A stretch of 64,000 bases of DNA from Nostoc sp. UHCC 0926 (GTDB lineage Bacteria; Cyanobacteriota; Cyanobacteriia; Cyanobacteriales; Nostocaceae), in assembly GCF_028623165.1 (NCBI RefSeq), contig NZ_CP117768.1:4588001-4652000 (forward strand). The letters are read 5' to 3'. How positions within the stretch are numbered: the stretch's first letter is position 1; the number at the start of each line of letters is the position of its first letter. Made by a program: the position numbers and the translations under genes. The notes under the pieces are model-generated. The model had not been told where the DNA came from and did no database searches. It was given only the letters and a program-made list of their open reading frames with translations. Positions 16,116 to 25,426 of the stretch are shown one piece after another.

Positions 16116-17768
16116 CTACTTTTTAATTGTCTGGTAAATCAAAATTTGGGTGGGGTTAAGTTGTACGCTATTCACACCTTTTTGGGCAAATACATAGTCT
16201 TTGCTTTGCCATAAGGGAACGTAAGGTACATCAGTAGTTACTTGCGTTTGAATTTCTGTAAAAATTTTCTGACGCGCTTCGGGGTTTTGTTCTTTGCGTT
16301 GCTGATCAATCAGTTTATTTATAGCTTCGCTATAGTAGAATGAACCCTGAGTTTGACTACCTCCATCTTCGCATCCTTTAGCAACTGAACCTTTATCACA
16401 AGCCAAAAAGGGTTGGATGTAATTATCTGGGTCTAAAAAGTCTGGATACCAATCAAGTAAAGCTGCTGGATATAATCCCTTAGAAATGTCTTTAAAGAAG
16501 GCTGGCCCTTCGGCGGGGGTGACTTCAAATTGCAGGATTCCATCCATCTTGGCATCAACAAGCGATTTAAGTGTCTGTGCTGCCAAAGTACGAGTAGGCG
16601 AACTAGAAGGATACCAAATTTGTACTTTTGCGGGATTTTCCTTGGAGAAACTAGCAGTAGTTAACAATTTTTTCGCTTGATCAAAGTTAGCATCACCATA
16701 CTTATCTTTAAATAATGGCTGGGAAACATTGAACGTCGTGGGAATCATACTATAAAGCGGATTTGCTTGACCAAGCAACACCCGCTCATTTAAAAGTGGA
16801 CGGTCAATTATGGACGCGATCGCTTGTCTTACCTCTAATTTATCTAAAGGCTTTTGATTTCGATTTAATACCAGATAACTTACTACACTACCTTCAGCTG
16901 CGATCGCTTGCCAATCCCCTTTTTTACCACCTTCTTCCAAGCTGCGATTTTGATCTGGCTGTAGCGACAGATAAGCTACATCGACTGCGCCTGTACGGAA
17001 AGCATTAAACAAATTAACCGGACTAGTTTGAATTTGGAGGTTAACACCCTTGTTAGCTGGTTTTTCTCCCCAATACTTATCAAACGGATCAAATCGGATT
17101 GAATCAGTACCATACTGTCCTAATTTGTAAGGGCCAGTCCCCACAAAAATATTCGGCTTAAATTTACCAGCACCGAGTTCGTAAGCTTTTGGTGAAACTG
17201 CACACACCCCAGGAAACGCCAGCAGTGAGGGAAACGCTGCAAAGGGCTTTTTCAGCTTAATTGTTAACTCATACTCGCTTGTAGTTTTTACTGAATCTAC
17301 TATATCTGCTAGTAAGAATGAGGGTTTACCTTTATTTTCAATAAAGCGCTGGATTGTAAACGCCATTGCTTGGGCGTTGAAGGGAGTCCCATCGTGAAAA
17401 ACCACTCCCTGACGTAAGGGGATGGTATAAGTTAAGCCATCTTGAGTGACTTTGGGTAATGCTGTCGCTAGCTGCGGCTTAATTTCCGTACTTCCTGGTT
17501 CGTAGGTGTAAAGGCGATCGCTCATATTAAACACCAAACCTAAGGATGCTAACTCATAAGCATCAGCCGGATCAAGGGTTCTCGGCTTTGCTGTTGTACC
17601 TATAGTAATACGACCATCACCTGTAGGGCTATTTACAGAACCGGATGGTGGCGTAGAAAGCTTAGGACGAGGAGCGCAACTAACAACTAAAAATAAACAT
17701 AGACAGAACAAAGATAGGAATTGTGTAATCCGACCCAACCGTTTCACGGACAAGGAAAACCAGGTCAT
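16116..17768 (-). CDS. Peptide ABC transporter substrate-binding lipoprotein
   Basis: The 550-aa protein belongs to the SBP family 5 (DppA/OppA). It has a signal peptide with a lipobox (LFLVVSC, Cys near residue 31), followed by the mature start and the typical TLDPADAYE motif. The signature QGVVFHDGTPFNAQ segment lies near residue 120. It would be tethered outside the plasma membrane and deliver peptides, nickel-type complexes or other solutes to the DppB/DppC permeases. It precedes the DppB-type gene with a 254-bp repeat-containing gap. Confidence 0.92.
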   Translation of the reverse strand: MTWFSLSVKRLGRITQFLSLFCLCLFLVVSCAPRPKLSTPPSGSVNSPTGDGRITIGTTAKPRTLDPADAYELASLGLVFNMSDRLYTYEPGSTEIKPQLATALPKVTQDGLTYTIPLRQGVVFHDGTPFNAQAMAFTIQRFIENKGKPSFLLADIVDSVKTTSEYELTIKLKKPFAAFPSLLAFPGVCAVSPKAYELGAGKFKPNIFVGTGPYKLGQYGTDSIRFDPFDKYWGEKPANKGVNLQIQTSPVNLFNAFRTGAVDVAYLSLQPDQNRSLEEGGKKGDWQAIAAEGSVVSYLVLNRNQKPLDKLEVRQAIASIIDRPLLNERVLLGQANPLYSMIPTTFNVSQPLFKDKYGDANFDQAKKLLTTASFSKENPAKVQIWYPSSSPTRTLAAQTLKSLVDAKMDGILQFEVTPAEGPAFFKDISKGLYPAALLDWYPDFLDPDNYIQPFLACDKGSVAKGCEDGGSQTQGSFYYSEAINKLIDQQRKEQNPEARQKIFTEIQTQVTTDVPYVPLWQSKDYVFAQKGVNSVQLNPTQILIYQTIKK

Positions 17769-18396
17769 GGCAATAATATTTTTGATATCAGCGGTCAGTA
17801 ATTGTACTATATTTGTGACTATTTTGCTGAATCTTCATAAATATAGTGGTTCTCGGTTCTCGTACTCTATGGGAAGCCGCTACGGGTCTATGGATGGAAT
17901 ATGCGCTTTGGTTGGCAATGCCTATGGCTAAGTATATACGTATAAAAAAATTTGCATAGCCAAGAGAAAACTTGTTCTACATTATGACTCCGTAACCTTC
18001 TAAATCAAAAATTGGTGGCGGATGCTCACCTTCATGGTTAAGTTTATTGCTACTGTGCGATCGCACTATTTGTTACAAAAAATCATTGACAAAAATACAG
18101 AAATTTACATCTGTTAAGTACTGAAAAATTTTTATTTAATTAAGATTTTAAACATTGGCTGAATTTGTCGTAAATTCATAGTTACTAGTGAATGGATTTG
18201 TTAAGCTTTGACCGTAGTCCAAGTAATGTACATTAGGGAGCATGTTACTGCTTGGACATAACTACCTGTTGAGCGGTTTCTCCTAGAGATCGACTGCATG
18301 GTTTTACTTACAAATCTAGTGTTTATACATCAGCGAAATCAAGCGATCGCGATATCGTGAACAGCAGATTGAAAGTCTAATAGTGAGACTAAGACC
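17769..18396. other. Intergenic region
   Basis: A 628-bp AT-rich gap between divergent genes. It contains a small dispersed repeat (GGGAAGCCGCTACGGGTCTA near 17871) and two HIP1-like sites, and no reading frame I trust. Promoters for both flanking genes are expected here but none is distinctive. Confidence 0.6.
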
Positions 18397-18723
18397 GTGA
18401 AGTATTTCTTTCTATCTGAGGGATGGACAGTTGCTAGAGTCTGGGCATCTGATGGACTCTGGCAAATCACTGCATGGCGACGCCAACCAGATATTCAGCG
18501 AATGAATATTTGCATAGTGGAACAAAACGAATTGCTATGGCTTTATCGAGTTGAAGAAGCCGTTTTAACCGTGGAAGTTAAACCAACAACACCAGCGATC
18601 GCCAGTAAGACTATAGGTCAAGTAGTACTCAAGCGTTTGATGAGCGCTGAACAGGTAATTGAACGCCTGGGTACAGCTGAGACGAAATGTCAACTGCAAA
18701 ACATCCAATTAGTGGTTCAGTAG
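18397..18723 (+). CDS. Conserved-looking hypothetical protein, 108 aa
   Basis: A GTG start at 18397 opens a 108-codon frame. The small beta-rich soluble protein is rich in Trp (five, in GWTVARVWASDGLWQITAWRR and LLWLYR). The second half has a basic helix (VVLKRLMSAEQVIERLG). I do not recognise a family. It lies about 425 bp before psbB on the same strand, but the gap suggests separate transcription. Confidence 0.65.
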   Translation: MKYFFLSEGWTVARVWASDGLWQITAWRRQPDIQRMNICIVEQNELLWLYRVEEAVLTVEVKPTTPAIASKTIGQVVLKRLMSAEQVIERLGTAETKCQLQNIQLVVQ

Positions 18724-19147
18724 GAGAGCAGGGGGGCAGAGGGGAACTTTGTTATAGTCTTCCCTATTCCCTCCACCTCTGTGCCTCTTCGTAAAGAAAA
18801 AATAAGCAAATTTAATCTGTGATGGGTATTGGTAGCGAAAAAACTTGGAGATGCTACGCGATCGCATCAATTTACACGCTTGCAAACAATTCCATCAATA
18901 GTTACACTTTTTAAAACATTCTCATTTTTGCTTGGCGGTGGCTATCCTACAAGGTAAACCTCCCGAAGCGAGTAAGCATTGCCTCATCTCCCACGCTGTC
19001 TGACTTATAAGACTAAGATGTGGTAAGACTCTGGCTCTGGCAATAACAAAAAACAAGAGAGAGTTTTCTGAGTGGCGACTTTCGTTTCTCAGAATCTCAG
19101 TAAGAAAATTGCTTTGTAAACTAACTCATCGAGGAGGAGCGTAGTCA
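18724..19147 (+). promoter_or_regulatory. psbB upstream region with strong ribosome site
   Basis: The 424-bp leader region of psbB has no gene. A GAGGAGGAG sequence at about 19132-19140 ends eight bases before the ATG and is a near-ideal Shine-Dalgarno site. This fits high expression of a photosystem core protein. Exact promoter elements could not be fixed. Confidence 0.5.
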
Positions 19148-20677
19148 ATGGGACTACCCTGGTACCGAGTACATACAGTCGTTCTGAATGATCCAGGGCG
19201 GCTGATTTCTGTACACCTGATGCACACAGCCTTAGTAGCAGGCTGGGCTGGTTCGATGGCACTCTACGAACTGGCTGTTTTTGACCCTAGCGATCCAATT
19301 CTCAACCCGATGTGGCGTCAAGGGATGTTTGTCCTACCCTTCATGTCACGTTTGGGCGTTACCCAATCTTGGGGTGGTTGGAACGTTACTGGTGGTCCAG
19401 CAACTGATCCTGGCTTCTGGTCATTTGAAGGCGTTGCTGCGGCTCACATTGTTCTTTCAGGTCTTTTGTTCCTAGCCGCCGTATGGCACTGGGTTTACTG
19501 GGATTTGGAACTCTTTAGAGATCCGCGCACTGGTGAACCTGCCCTAGACTTGCCAAAAATGTTTGGCATTCACCTGTTCTTATCTGGTCTACTTTGTTTT
19601 GGCTTTGGTGCTTTTCACGTCACCGGACTATTTGGGCCGGGGATTTGGGTTTCTGACGCTTATGGAATAACTGGGGCTGCACAGGGGGTAGCACCGGAAT
19701 GGGGCCCAGATGGTTTTAACCCATATAACCCTGGTGGGATTGCGGCTCACCACATTGCTGCTGGTGTTGTTGGTATTATTGCAGGCTTATTCCACCTCAC
19801 AGTCAGACCCCCCGAACGGCTTTACAAAGCCCTACGGATGGGGAACATTGAAACAGTACTTTCTAGCAGTATTGCAGCAGTCTTCTTTGCTGCTTTCGTT
19901 GTTGCTGGTACTATGTGGTACGGTAACGCCGCCACTCCGATCGAATTGTTTGGCCCTACCCGCTACCAATGGGATCAGAGTTACTTCCGTCAAGAAATTC
20001 AGCGCCGCGTCCAAACAAACGTTGCCCAAGGTGCAACCCTTGACCAAGCTTGGTCGGGGATTCCCGAAAAACTGGCTTTCTATGATTACGTCGGTAATAG
20101 CCCCGCCAAAGGCGGTCTATTCCGTACAGGGCCTATGGTCAAGGGTGATGGGATTGCCCAGTCTTGGCAAGGTCACGGCGTATTCAAAGATTCTGAAGGA
20201 CGGGAATTGACCGTGCGTCGTCTCCCCAACTTCTTTGAAACCTTCCCAGTAATTTTGACCGATGCAGATGGAATTGTCCGCGCTGACATTCCCTTCCGTC
20301 GGGCAGAATCTAAGTACAGCTTTGAGCAATCTGGTGTCACTGTCAGTTTCTACGGTGGTGATCTAAACGGTAAGACCTTTACAGAACCAGCTGATGTGAA
20401 GAAGTATGCCCGTAAGGCTCAAGGCGGTGAAATCTTTGAATTTGACCGGGAAACCTTGAACTCTGATGGTGTATTCCGCACCAGTCCTAGAGGTTGGTTT
20501 ACCTTTGGACACGCCGTATTTGCCCTATTGTTCTTCTTTGGTCATCTCTGGCATGGCGCTCGGACAATCTACCGAGACGTGTTTGCTGGTGTTGATGCGG
20601 ATCTAGAAGAGCAAGTTGAGTGGGGTCTGTTCCAGAAAGTGGGTGACAAATCAACCCGCCGCAAGGAAGCCCTTTAA
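19148..20677 (+). CDS. psbB: Photosystem II CP47 reaction-centre protein
   Basis: At 509 aa this is the normal CP47 length. The N-terminus MGLPWYRVHTVVLNDPGR and the repeated chlorophyll-binding His residues in membrane helices (HLMHTALVAGW, AAAHIVLSGLL, IHLFLSGLLCFGFGAFHVTG, AAHHIAAGVVGI, FGHAVFALLFFFGHLWHGAR) are typical. Six membrane spans and the large lumenal loop (about 255-450) are intact. CP47 is the inner chlorophyll-a antenna of PSII in the thylakoid membrane. psbT follows 97 bp downstream, the usual psbB-psbT arrangement. Confidence 0.98.
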   Translation: MGLPWYRVHTVVLNDPGRLISVHLMHTALVAGWAGSMALYELAVFDPSDPILNPMWRQGMFVLPFMSRLGVTQSWGGWNVTGGPATDPGFWSFEGVAAAHIVLSGLLFLAAVWHWVYWDLELFRDPRTGEPALDLPKMFGIHLFLSGLLCFGFGAFHVTGLFGPGIWVSDAYGITGAAQGVAPEWGPDGFNPYNPGGIAAHHIAAGVVGIIAGLFHLTVRPPERLYKALRMGNIETVLSSSIAAVFFAAFVVAGTMWYGNAATPIELFGPTRYQWDQSYFRQEIQRRVQTNVAQGATLDQAWSGIPEKLAFYDYVGNSPAKGGLFRTGPMVKGDGIAQSWQGHGVFKDSEGRELTVRRLPNFFETFPVILTDADGIVRADIPFRRAESKYSFEQSGVTVSFYGGDLNGKTFTEPADVKKYARKAQGGEIFEFDRETLNSDGVFRTSPRGWFTFGHAVFALLFFFGHLWHGARTIYRDVFAGVDADLEEQVEWGLFQKVGDKSTRRKEAL

Positions 20678-20774
20678 TTTCAGTGCTGAGTTATGAGTCC
20701 ACAGTTCCGAGTTAAGGCTCTGACTCAGCACTAAGAACTTTAATTACTGGCTCGATAGGCAGGAACTTATAAAT

Positions 20775-20882
20775 ATGGAAAGCGTTGCGTACATCTTGAT
20801 TTTTACTCTGTGTATAGGTACTCTCTTCTTTGCGATCGCATTTCGTGAACCACCTCGCTTTGAGAAACCAAAAGATAAGTAG
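20775..20882 (+). CDS. psbT: Photosystem II protein T
   Basis: A 35-codon frame begins ATG 20775 and ends TAG 20880-20882. It encodes MESVAYILIFTLCIGTLFF, a single membrane helix, followed by the conserved tail AFREPPRFEK. PsbT sits at the PSII dimer interface next to D1 and helps repair after photo-damage. Its position directly after psbB is the standard cyanobacterial order. Confidence 0.95.
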   Translation: MESVAYILIFTLCIGTLFFAIAFREPPRFEKPKDK

Positions 20883-20920
20883 AGCCTATTATCACACCTG
20901 GAAGCGGATTTAATGTTAGT

Positions 20921-20952
20921 ATCCGTTGTTACTAATTGTGGTAGCAACGGAT
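20921..20952 (+). terminator. Terminator after psbT
   Basis: The inverted pair ATCCGTTG (20921-20928) and CAACGGAT (20945-20952) with further pairing inside forms a stable stem, followed by the T-rich ATTATTGTGTTTG. It lies about 40 bp after the psbT stop. Confidence 0.7.
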
Positions 20953-21179
20953 ATTATTGTGTTTGTCCTTTGTTGGTTTTAACTACTAAGTAAATGACCA
21001 ACCATTTTAATATTGTGATATAATTCCCAATCTTGGGAGTAGATATGTGTTAATACTAGCTTTTCTGCGCTAGGATGAAAAAGGATGTGTTATGTAAGCT
21101 GCCATAAAACTGCTTGTATAACATATCATCGCGCTTGTGGCACAACCTTTACGGAGACTAGAACCGGGAACAAATAAGC
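20953..21179 (+). promoter_or_regulatory. Leader of the S1 gene
   Basis: About 230 bp between the psbT terminator and the ribosomal protein S1 gene, AT-rich, without a gene. It must contain the S1 promoter; TATAAT-like sequences occur (GATATAATTC near 21018) but no -35 stands out. Confidence 0.4.
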
Positions 21180-22337
21180 ATGGTCAATCAGAATTTAACC
21201 GCTACAGAAATTGGATTCACTCACGAAGATTTCGCTGCTCTACTTGACAAATACGACTATCATTTTAGCCCTGGTGATGTTGTCCCAGGAACAGTTTTCA
21301 GTATAGAGCCGCGCGGCGCTCTGATTGACATTGGTGCTAAAACCGCAGCATATATACCTATACAAGAAATGTCTATTAACCGGGTAGATAGCCCGGAAGA
21401 AGTCTTACAGTCAAACGAAACGCGGGAATTTTTCATTCTTACCGATGAAAACGAAGATGGTCAATTAACTCTTTCCATTCGCCGTATTGAATATATGCGG
21501 GCTTGGGAGCGCGTGCGACAGCTGCAAGCAGAAGATGCTACTGTCCGTTCTGGTGTGTTTGCAACTAATCGTGGCGGAGCATTAGTACGGATTGAGGGAT
21601 TACGTGGCTTTATCCCTGGTTCCCACATCAGTACCCGCAAACCTAAAGAAGAATTGGTAGGCGAAGATTTGCCATTGAAATTCTTAGAGGTGGACGAAGA
21701 ACGTAACCGCCTAGTTCTATCTCACCGTCGGGCGCTGGTTGAGCGGAAGATGAACCGCCTAGAAGTTGGTGAAGTAGTAATTGGTACAGTTCGTGGCATC
21801 AAACCCTACGGTGCTTTCATCGACATTGGCGGCGTCAGTGGCCTACTGCACATTTCTGAGATTTCCCACGAACATATTGATACACCTCATAGCGTGTTCA
21901 ATGTCAATGATGAAGTGAAAGTTATGATCATTGACTTGGATGCAGAAAGGGGTCGGATTTCCCTATCTACCAAGCAGCTAGAACCCGAACCCGGAGATAT
22001 GATTAAAAACCGGGATTTGGTCTACGATAAGGCAGAAGAAATGGCTGCTAAGTATCGTGAACAGCTCTTAGCCAAGCAACAAGGTGCTACTGCTGCGCCT
22101 GCTGCAACTGTGGAAGTTGTTGCAGAAGAAAAGATTCCACCAGCTGCAGAACTTGAAGAAGAGATTCCACCAGCTGCAGAACTTGAAGAAGAGATTCCAC
22201 CAGCTGCAGAACTTGAAGAAGAGATTCCACCAGCGACGGAAACTGAAGAAGAAATTCCAGCAGTTGCAGAACTTGAAGAAGAGATTCCACCAGCGACGGA
22301 AACTGAAGAAGAAATTCCAGCAGCGATTGAACAATAA
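21180..22337 (+). CDS. rpsA: 30S ribosomal protein S1 with repeat tail
   Basis: Three S1 RNA-binding domains are visible at about residues 30-100, 117-182 and 198-268, each with the beta-barrel signature (for example VVIGTVRGIKPYGAFIDIGG, ISEISHEHI). This three-domain form is typical of cyanobacterial and plastid S1, which helps load mRNA on the 30S subunit. After about residue 315 the protein ends in an acidic, proline-rich repeat (EEIPPAAELE units) encoded by a 30-bp tandem repeat. The start at ATG 21180 gives the conserved N-terminus MVNQNLTATEIGFTHEDF. Confidence 0.95.
   Translation: MVNQNLTATEIGFTHEDFAALLDKYDYHFSPGDVVPGTVFSIEPRGALIDIGAKTAAYIPIQEMSINRVDSPEEVLQSNETREFFILTDENEDGQLTLSIRRIEYMRAWERVRQLQAEDATVRSGVFATNRGGALVRIEGLRGFIPGSHISTRKPKEELVGEDLPLKFLEVDEERNRLVLSHRRALVERKMNRLEVGEVVIGTVRGIKPYGAFIDIGGVSGLLHISEISHEHIDTPHSVFNVNDEVKVMIIDLDAERGRISLSTKQLEPEPGDMIKNRDLVYDKAEEMAAKYREQLLAKQQGATAAPAATVEVVAEEKIPPAAELEEEIPPAAELEEEIPPAAELEEEIPPATETEEEIPAVAELEEEIPPATETEEEIPAAIEQ
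22131..22328 (+). repeat. 30-bp tandem repeat in rpsA
   Basis: About six and a half copies of a 30-bp unit (GAGATTCCACCAGCTGCAGA plus ten bases) run to nearly the end of rpsA. Three units are almost identical; the later ones alternate with a variant (GCGACGGAAACTGAAGAA). Each unit encodes ten residues, so copy changes keep frame. Confidence 0.92.
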
Positions 22338-22387
22338 TACATTTATAGTTTTACTTGTCTTTAAGTAAGAGTATTAAATCATTATAT

Positions 22388-22412
22388 AAAGAGGGTTTTT
22401 CCCTCTTTTTTT
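22388..22412 (+). terminator. Rho-independent terminator after rpsA
   Basis: AAAGAGGG, a five-base loop of T, then CCCTCTTT and a T-run form a classical stem-loop terminator 50 bp after the rpsA stop. Confidence 0.9.
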
Positions 22413-22489
22413 ATGTGGAGAATTGGCCAAACTTAGGAATAAAAACTCATAACTGATAACTCATAATTAAATAAGTGGGGTGAAATATT

Positions 22490-23224
22490 GTGGCAACTAT
22501 TAAATGTGGAAACATCACTTTTGATAATATCCAGGCAATTTTATTTGACAAAAATGGTACTCTGGAAGATTCAGAAACATATTTGCGATCGCTCGCACAA
22601 AGGGCAGCGAGGTTGATAGACGCTCAAGTTCCCGGTATTGGGGAACCGCTATTAATGGCATTTGGCGTCAATGGTAGTAGCCTAAATCCAGCAGGTTTGA
22701 TAGCAGTGGCGAGTCGCCGCGAAACAGAAGTTGCATCTGCGGCATATATTGCCGAAACTGGAAGAGGATGGTTTGAGTCCTTAAAAATAGCCCGTCAAGC
22801 TTTGGATGAAGCGGAGAAATACATTGAACAAACTCCTTCACCGCTGTTTGTGGGTAGTTTAGACTTGTTGAAATACCTACGGGAAGGGGATTTGAAACTT
22901 GGCATCCTTTCAGCTGCGACAACTAAAGAAGTACATAACTTTGTAGTGAATCACCAATTAAATGATTATATCCAATTGGAAATGGGAGTAGACGAGGGGC
23001 CCAGTAAACCAGATCCAGTGCTATTTTTGCAAGCTTGTCAAGCCTTGGAAGTGGAACCAGGCGCTACATTGATGGTGGGTGATTCAGTTGGTGATATGCA
23101 AATGGCGCGTAATGCTAAAGCCGCAGGTTGTATTGGTATCACTTGGGTGGGTAAGTCGGATAACGTCCGAGGTGCGGATGTGGTGATTAATCAACTTGAT
23201 GAAATCCAGATTTTAAAAGATTAA
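22490..23224 (+). CDS. HAD-superfamily hydrolase-like protein
   Basis: The 244-aa protein has the HAD fold: motif I FDKNGTLEDS with the nucleophile D20, a cap domain, motif II near LGILSAAT, and motif III/IV SKPDP and VGDSVGDMQMA. The usual DxD of phosphatases is D-K-N here, so the general acid/base Asp is Asn22, similar in layout to the DKTGT of P-type ATPases. It may be a poor phosphatase or use another mechanism. GTG 22490 is the start. It precedes the Uma2 gene by 40 bp. Confidence 0.85.
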   Translation: MATIKCGNITFDNIQAILFDKNGTLEDSETYLRSLAQRAARLIDAQVPGIGEPLLMAFGVNGSSLNPAGLIAVASRRETEVASAAYIAETGRGWFESLKIARQALDEAEKYIEQTPSPLFVGSLDLLKYLREGDLKLGILSAATTKEVHNFVVNHQLNDYIQLEMGVDEGPSKPDPVLFLQACQALEVEPGATLMVGDSVGDMQMARNAKAAGCIGITWVGKSDNVRGADVVINQLDEIQILKD

Positions 23225-23264
23225 CCTAAGATATTAATTACTCCTCACATTTGCTAAACAAGCC

Positions 23265-23849
23265 ATGCAAAACACAGAATCGACGTTAAAACTTCGCCTG
23301 TGGACAGTTGAAGAATACCACCGGATGGCTGAGGCTGGGATATTTGGTGCAGATGAACGTGTAGAACTCTTAGAAGGGAAGATAATCTGGATGATTGCCA
23401 AAGGCACAGCCCATCGGTCAGCAGTTGGGAGAACAGATTACTTACTGAAAAACAGATTAGGAAATCGGGCTTGGGTATCTATTCAAGACCCAGTAAAGTT
23501 AAATGAACGATCTGAACCGGAACCGGATATTGCTGTCGTTAAAGTAGATCCGCTGGATTATGCTGACCATCATCCCACCCCAAGAGAAGTTTATCTGATT
23601 ATTGAGGTAGCAGATAGCAGCCTGAAATTAGACTGCCAAACCAAAGCTAAAGCCTACTCCCAAGCGGGAATTACAGATTATTGGGTGCTAGATGTAGTTA
23701 GTCGTCAATTGTACGTCTTTCGGGAACCAACTCAGGATGGCTATCAAAGTGAAGTGATTTTGGCAGAAGATGCGACTATTTCACCTTTAGAGTTTCCTGA
23801 TTTGAGCATTGCGGTTTTGGAAATATTACCGCCTATAACTGAATCTTAG
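23265..23849 (+). CDS. Uma2 family (DUF820) endonuclease-like protein
   Basis: The 194-aa protein has the family order: WTVEEYHRMAEAGIF, DERVELLEGKIIWM, then the PD-(D/E)XK-like core with EPEPDIAVVK, EVYLIIEVADSS, and TKAKAYSQAGITDYWVLDV with the catalytic Lys region. This family is greatly expanded in filamentous cyanobacteria. A nuclease fold is established by homology, but its cellular role is unknown. It is intact, unlike the broken relatives at 31953-32534. Confidence 0.9.
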   Translation: MQNTESTLKLRLWTVEEYHRMAEAGIFGADERVELLEGKIIWMIAKGTAHRSAVGRTDYLLKNRLGNRAWVSIQDPVKLNERSEPEPDIAVVKVDPLDYADHHPTPREVYLIIEVADSSLKLDCQTKAKAYSQAGITDYWVLDVVSRQLYVFREPTQDGYQSEVILAEDATISPLEFPDLSIAVLEILPPITES

Positions 23850-23882
23850 TTGAGAGCGATTTTTTCAACATCAACAAATAGC

Positions 23883-24098
23883 TTATTTGACAACCTTTTC
23901 CCCGCTTACATATAAATCAATATGGGCGGTAAAATCCTCTGGCGCTTTTATTTTTATCTGTTTCAGTTTAGACATGAAGCAAGCCTTTTTAGGCTGTTGT
24001 TTAGATTGGGCAAAATCTTTAATTACAAGATATAACTCATCAAGATACTCTTCTTTGAGGCTGTCTATCTCGGCTTGGATTTATTCTTTTGTAGTTAT
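23883..24098 (-). pseudogene. Antitoxin-like small gene with nonsense codon
   Basis: Reading the minus strand gives ITTKE, stop, IQAEIDSLKEEYLDELYLVIKDF, QPKKACFMSKLKQIKI, APEDFTAHIDLYVSGEKVVK and a final stop at 23883-23885. This resembles the small antitoxin-like proteins paired with cyanobacterial toxins. The TAA at 24081-24083 replaces the expected Gln (CAA), and the expected first ATG is ATA (24096-24098). No toxin gene is adjacent. The sequence match is from memory of the family. Confidence 0.68.
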
Positions 24099-24255
24099 TT
24101 GTGCCTCTGCTGTTTTATTCCATCACAATTTTAGGCAATTTTAGCATTGTGAAGTGACGCTCTCTCTAGCCCACTTAAGATTAAAATCCCTAGCGAATAG
24201 CTGAATTAAACAGCGATTAACTAGGGGTTCTGAACCTTGAGAAACTGACAAAAGT

Positions 24256-25272
24256 CTAAATTGAATAAGACAGTGGGAAGGACTTCGCGTCCTTTGGCTT
24301 CACATACACTCGCTGTTTCGGTTCTAACTCTAAGTCATTAAAGCGATCGCGTGTTAAATGCGCCGTCACTACTTGTCCATCATCGAAAGTTAATTCCACC
24401 TGAATTTCCCAACCCAAATGTACCAATCGGCTCACTGTTGCAGGTGTAGTGGTACCGTTGGCAACTTTTTCCAAAATCACATCTTGCGGACGCAAAAATA
24501 CTTGTGGGTGTGGCGTATCAAACCCGCTACTTTGAAAAATCTTCGAGGTGCTAGGTAATACGTTCACTGGGCCAATGAAGCTCATTACAAATGCGGTGGC
24601 AGGATTATCATAAATTTCTGCTGGTGTCCCCACCTGTTCCACACGCCCTTTATTCATGACCACAACTTCATCGGAAACTTCCATTGCTTCCTCTTGGTCG
24701 TGGGTGACGAAAACCGTGGTAACATGAACCTCATCATGGAGGCGGCGTAACCATGCCCGTAAGTCTTTACGAACTTTAGCATCAAGTGCGCCAAAGGGTT
24801 CATCTAGCAGCAATACTTCCGGTTCTACTGCCAGTGCCCTTGCTAATGCTACCCGTTGTCTTTGACCACCAGAAAGTTGTGATGGATAGCGATCGCCTAG
24901 TCCAGTCAATTGCACCAATTCTAGTAACTGTTCTACCCTTCCCTTAATCCTCTTTGGCTGTGCCTTACGAATTTCTAAGCCAAAAGCAATATTTTGCCTG
25001 ACGGTCAGATGCTTGAATAGAGCATAGTGCTGAAACACAAACCCAATATTCCGCTGTTGCACACTTTGATATGTAGCATCCTTACCGGTAAGCAGGATTT
25101 TGCCGCTATCTGGCATTTCTAAACCTGAAATTAACCGTAGTAGCGTAGATTTACCTGATCCGGATGGCCCAAGCAACGCAACCAGCGAACCACTCTTAAT
25201 TTCCAGGCTGACCTGATCAACTGCCTTGAAACTCCCGAATTGTTTGGAGACATTCTCAACTACTATGCCCAC
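24256..25272 (-). CDS. cysA: Sulfate/thiosulfate ABC transporter ATPase
   Basis: The 338-aa protein has Walker A GPSGSGKST (35-43), the Q-loop FVFQHYALF, signature LSGGQRQR (133-140), Walker B VLLLDEPFGALD and switch His THDQ. The C-terminal domain is of the CysA/TOBE type (HPQVFLRPQDV, GWEIQVELTFDDG). It energises sulfate uptake at the plasma membrane. The cysT/cysW/sbp partners are not in the window. The closest alternatives are other MalK-type ATPases, but the sequence reads as CysA throughout. Confidence 0.9.
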   Translation of the reverse strand: MGIVVENVSKQFGSFKAVDQVSLEIKSGSLVALLGPSGSGKSTLLRLISGLEMPDSGKILLTGKDATYQSVQQRNIGFVFQHYALFKHLTVRQNIAFGLEIRKAQPKRIKGRVEQLLELVQLTGLGDRYPSQLSGGQRQRVALARALAVEPEVLLLDEPFGALDAKVRKDLRAWLRRLHDEVHVTTVFVTHDQEEAMEVSDEVVVMNKGRVEQVGTPAEIYDNPATAFVMSFIGPVNVLPSTSKIFQSSGFDTPHPQVFLRPQDVILEKVANGTTTPATVSRLVHLGWEIQVELTFDDGQVVTAHLTRDRFNDLELEPKQRVYVKPKDAKSFPLSYSI

Positions 25273-25426
25273 TGCCGCTATACCTCTGCAACTAAATCTA
25301 CAGATCCTTGCTAGGATTACCGTGTCTTACATATACCATACATAATTATTAATAGATGAACAAGATTTAGCTAACGCAACTGCCGCAGTCGAGGAAGCTA
25401 CAATGATGAGCAAAGTGTGAGGAGCC

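Noticed and set aside
22022..22342. Minus-strand Ser-rich and Phe-rich repeat frames
   Set aside because: They arise from the 30-bp repeat in rpsA, which is clearly read on the plus strand as the S1 tail.
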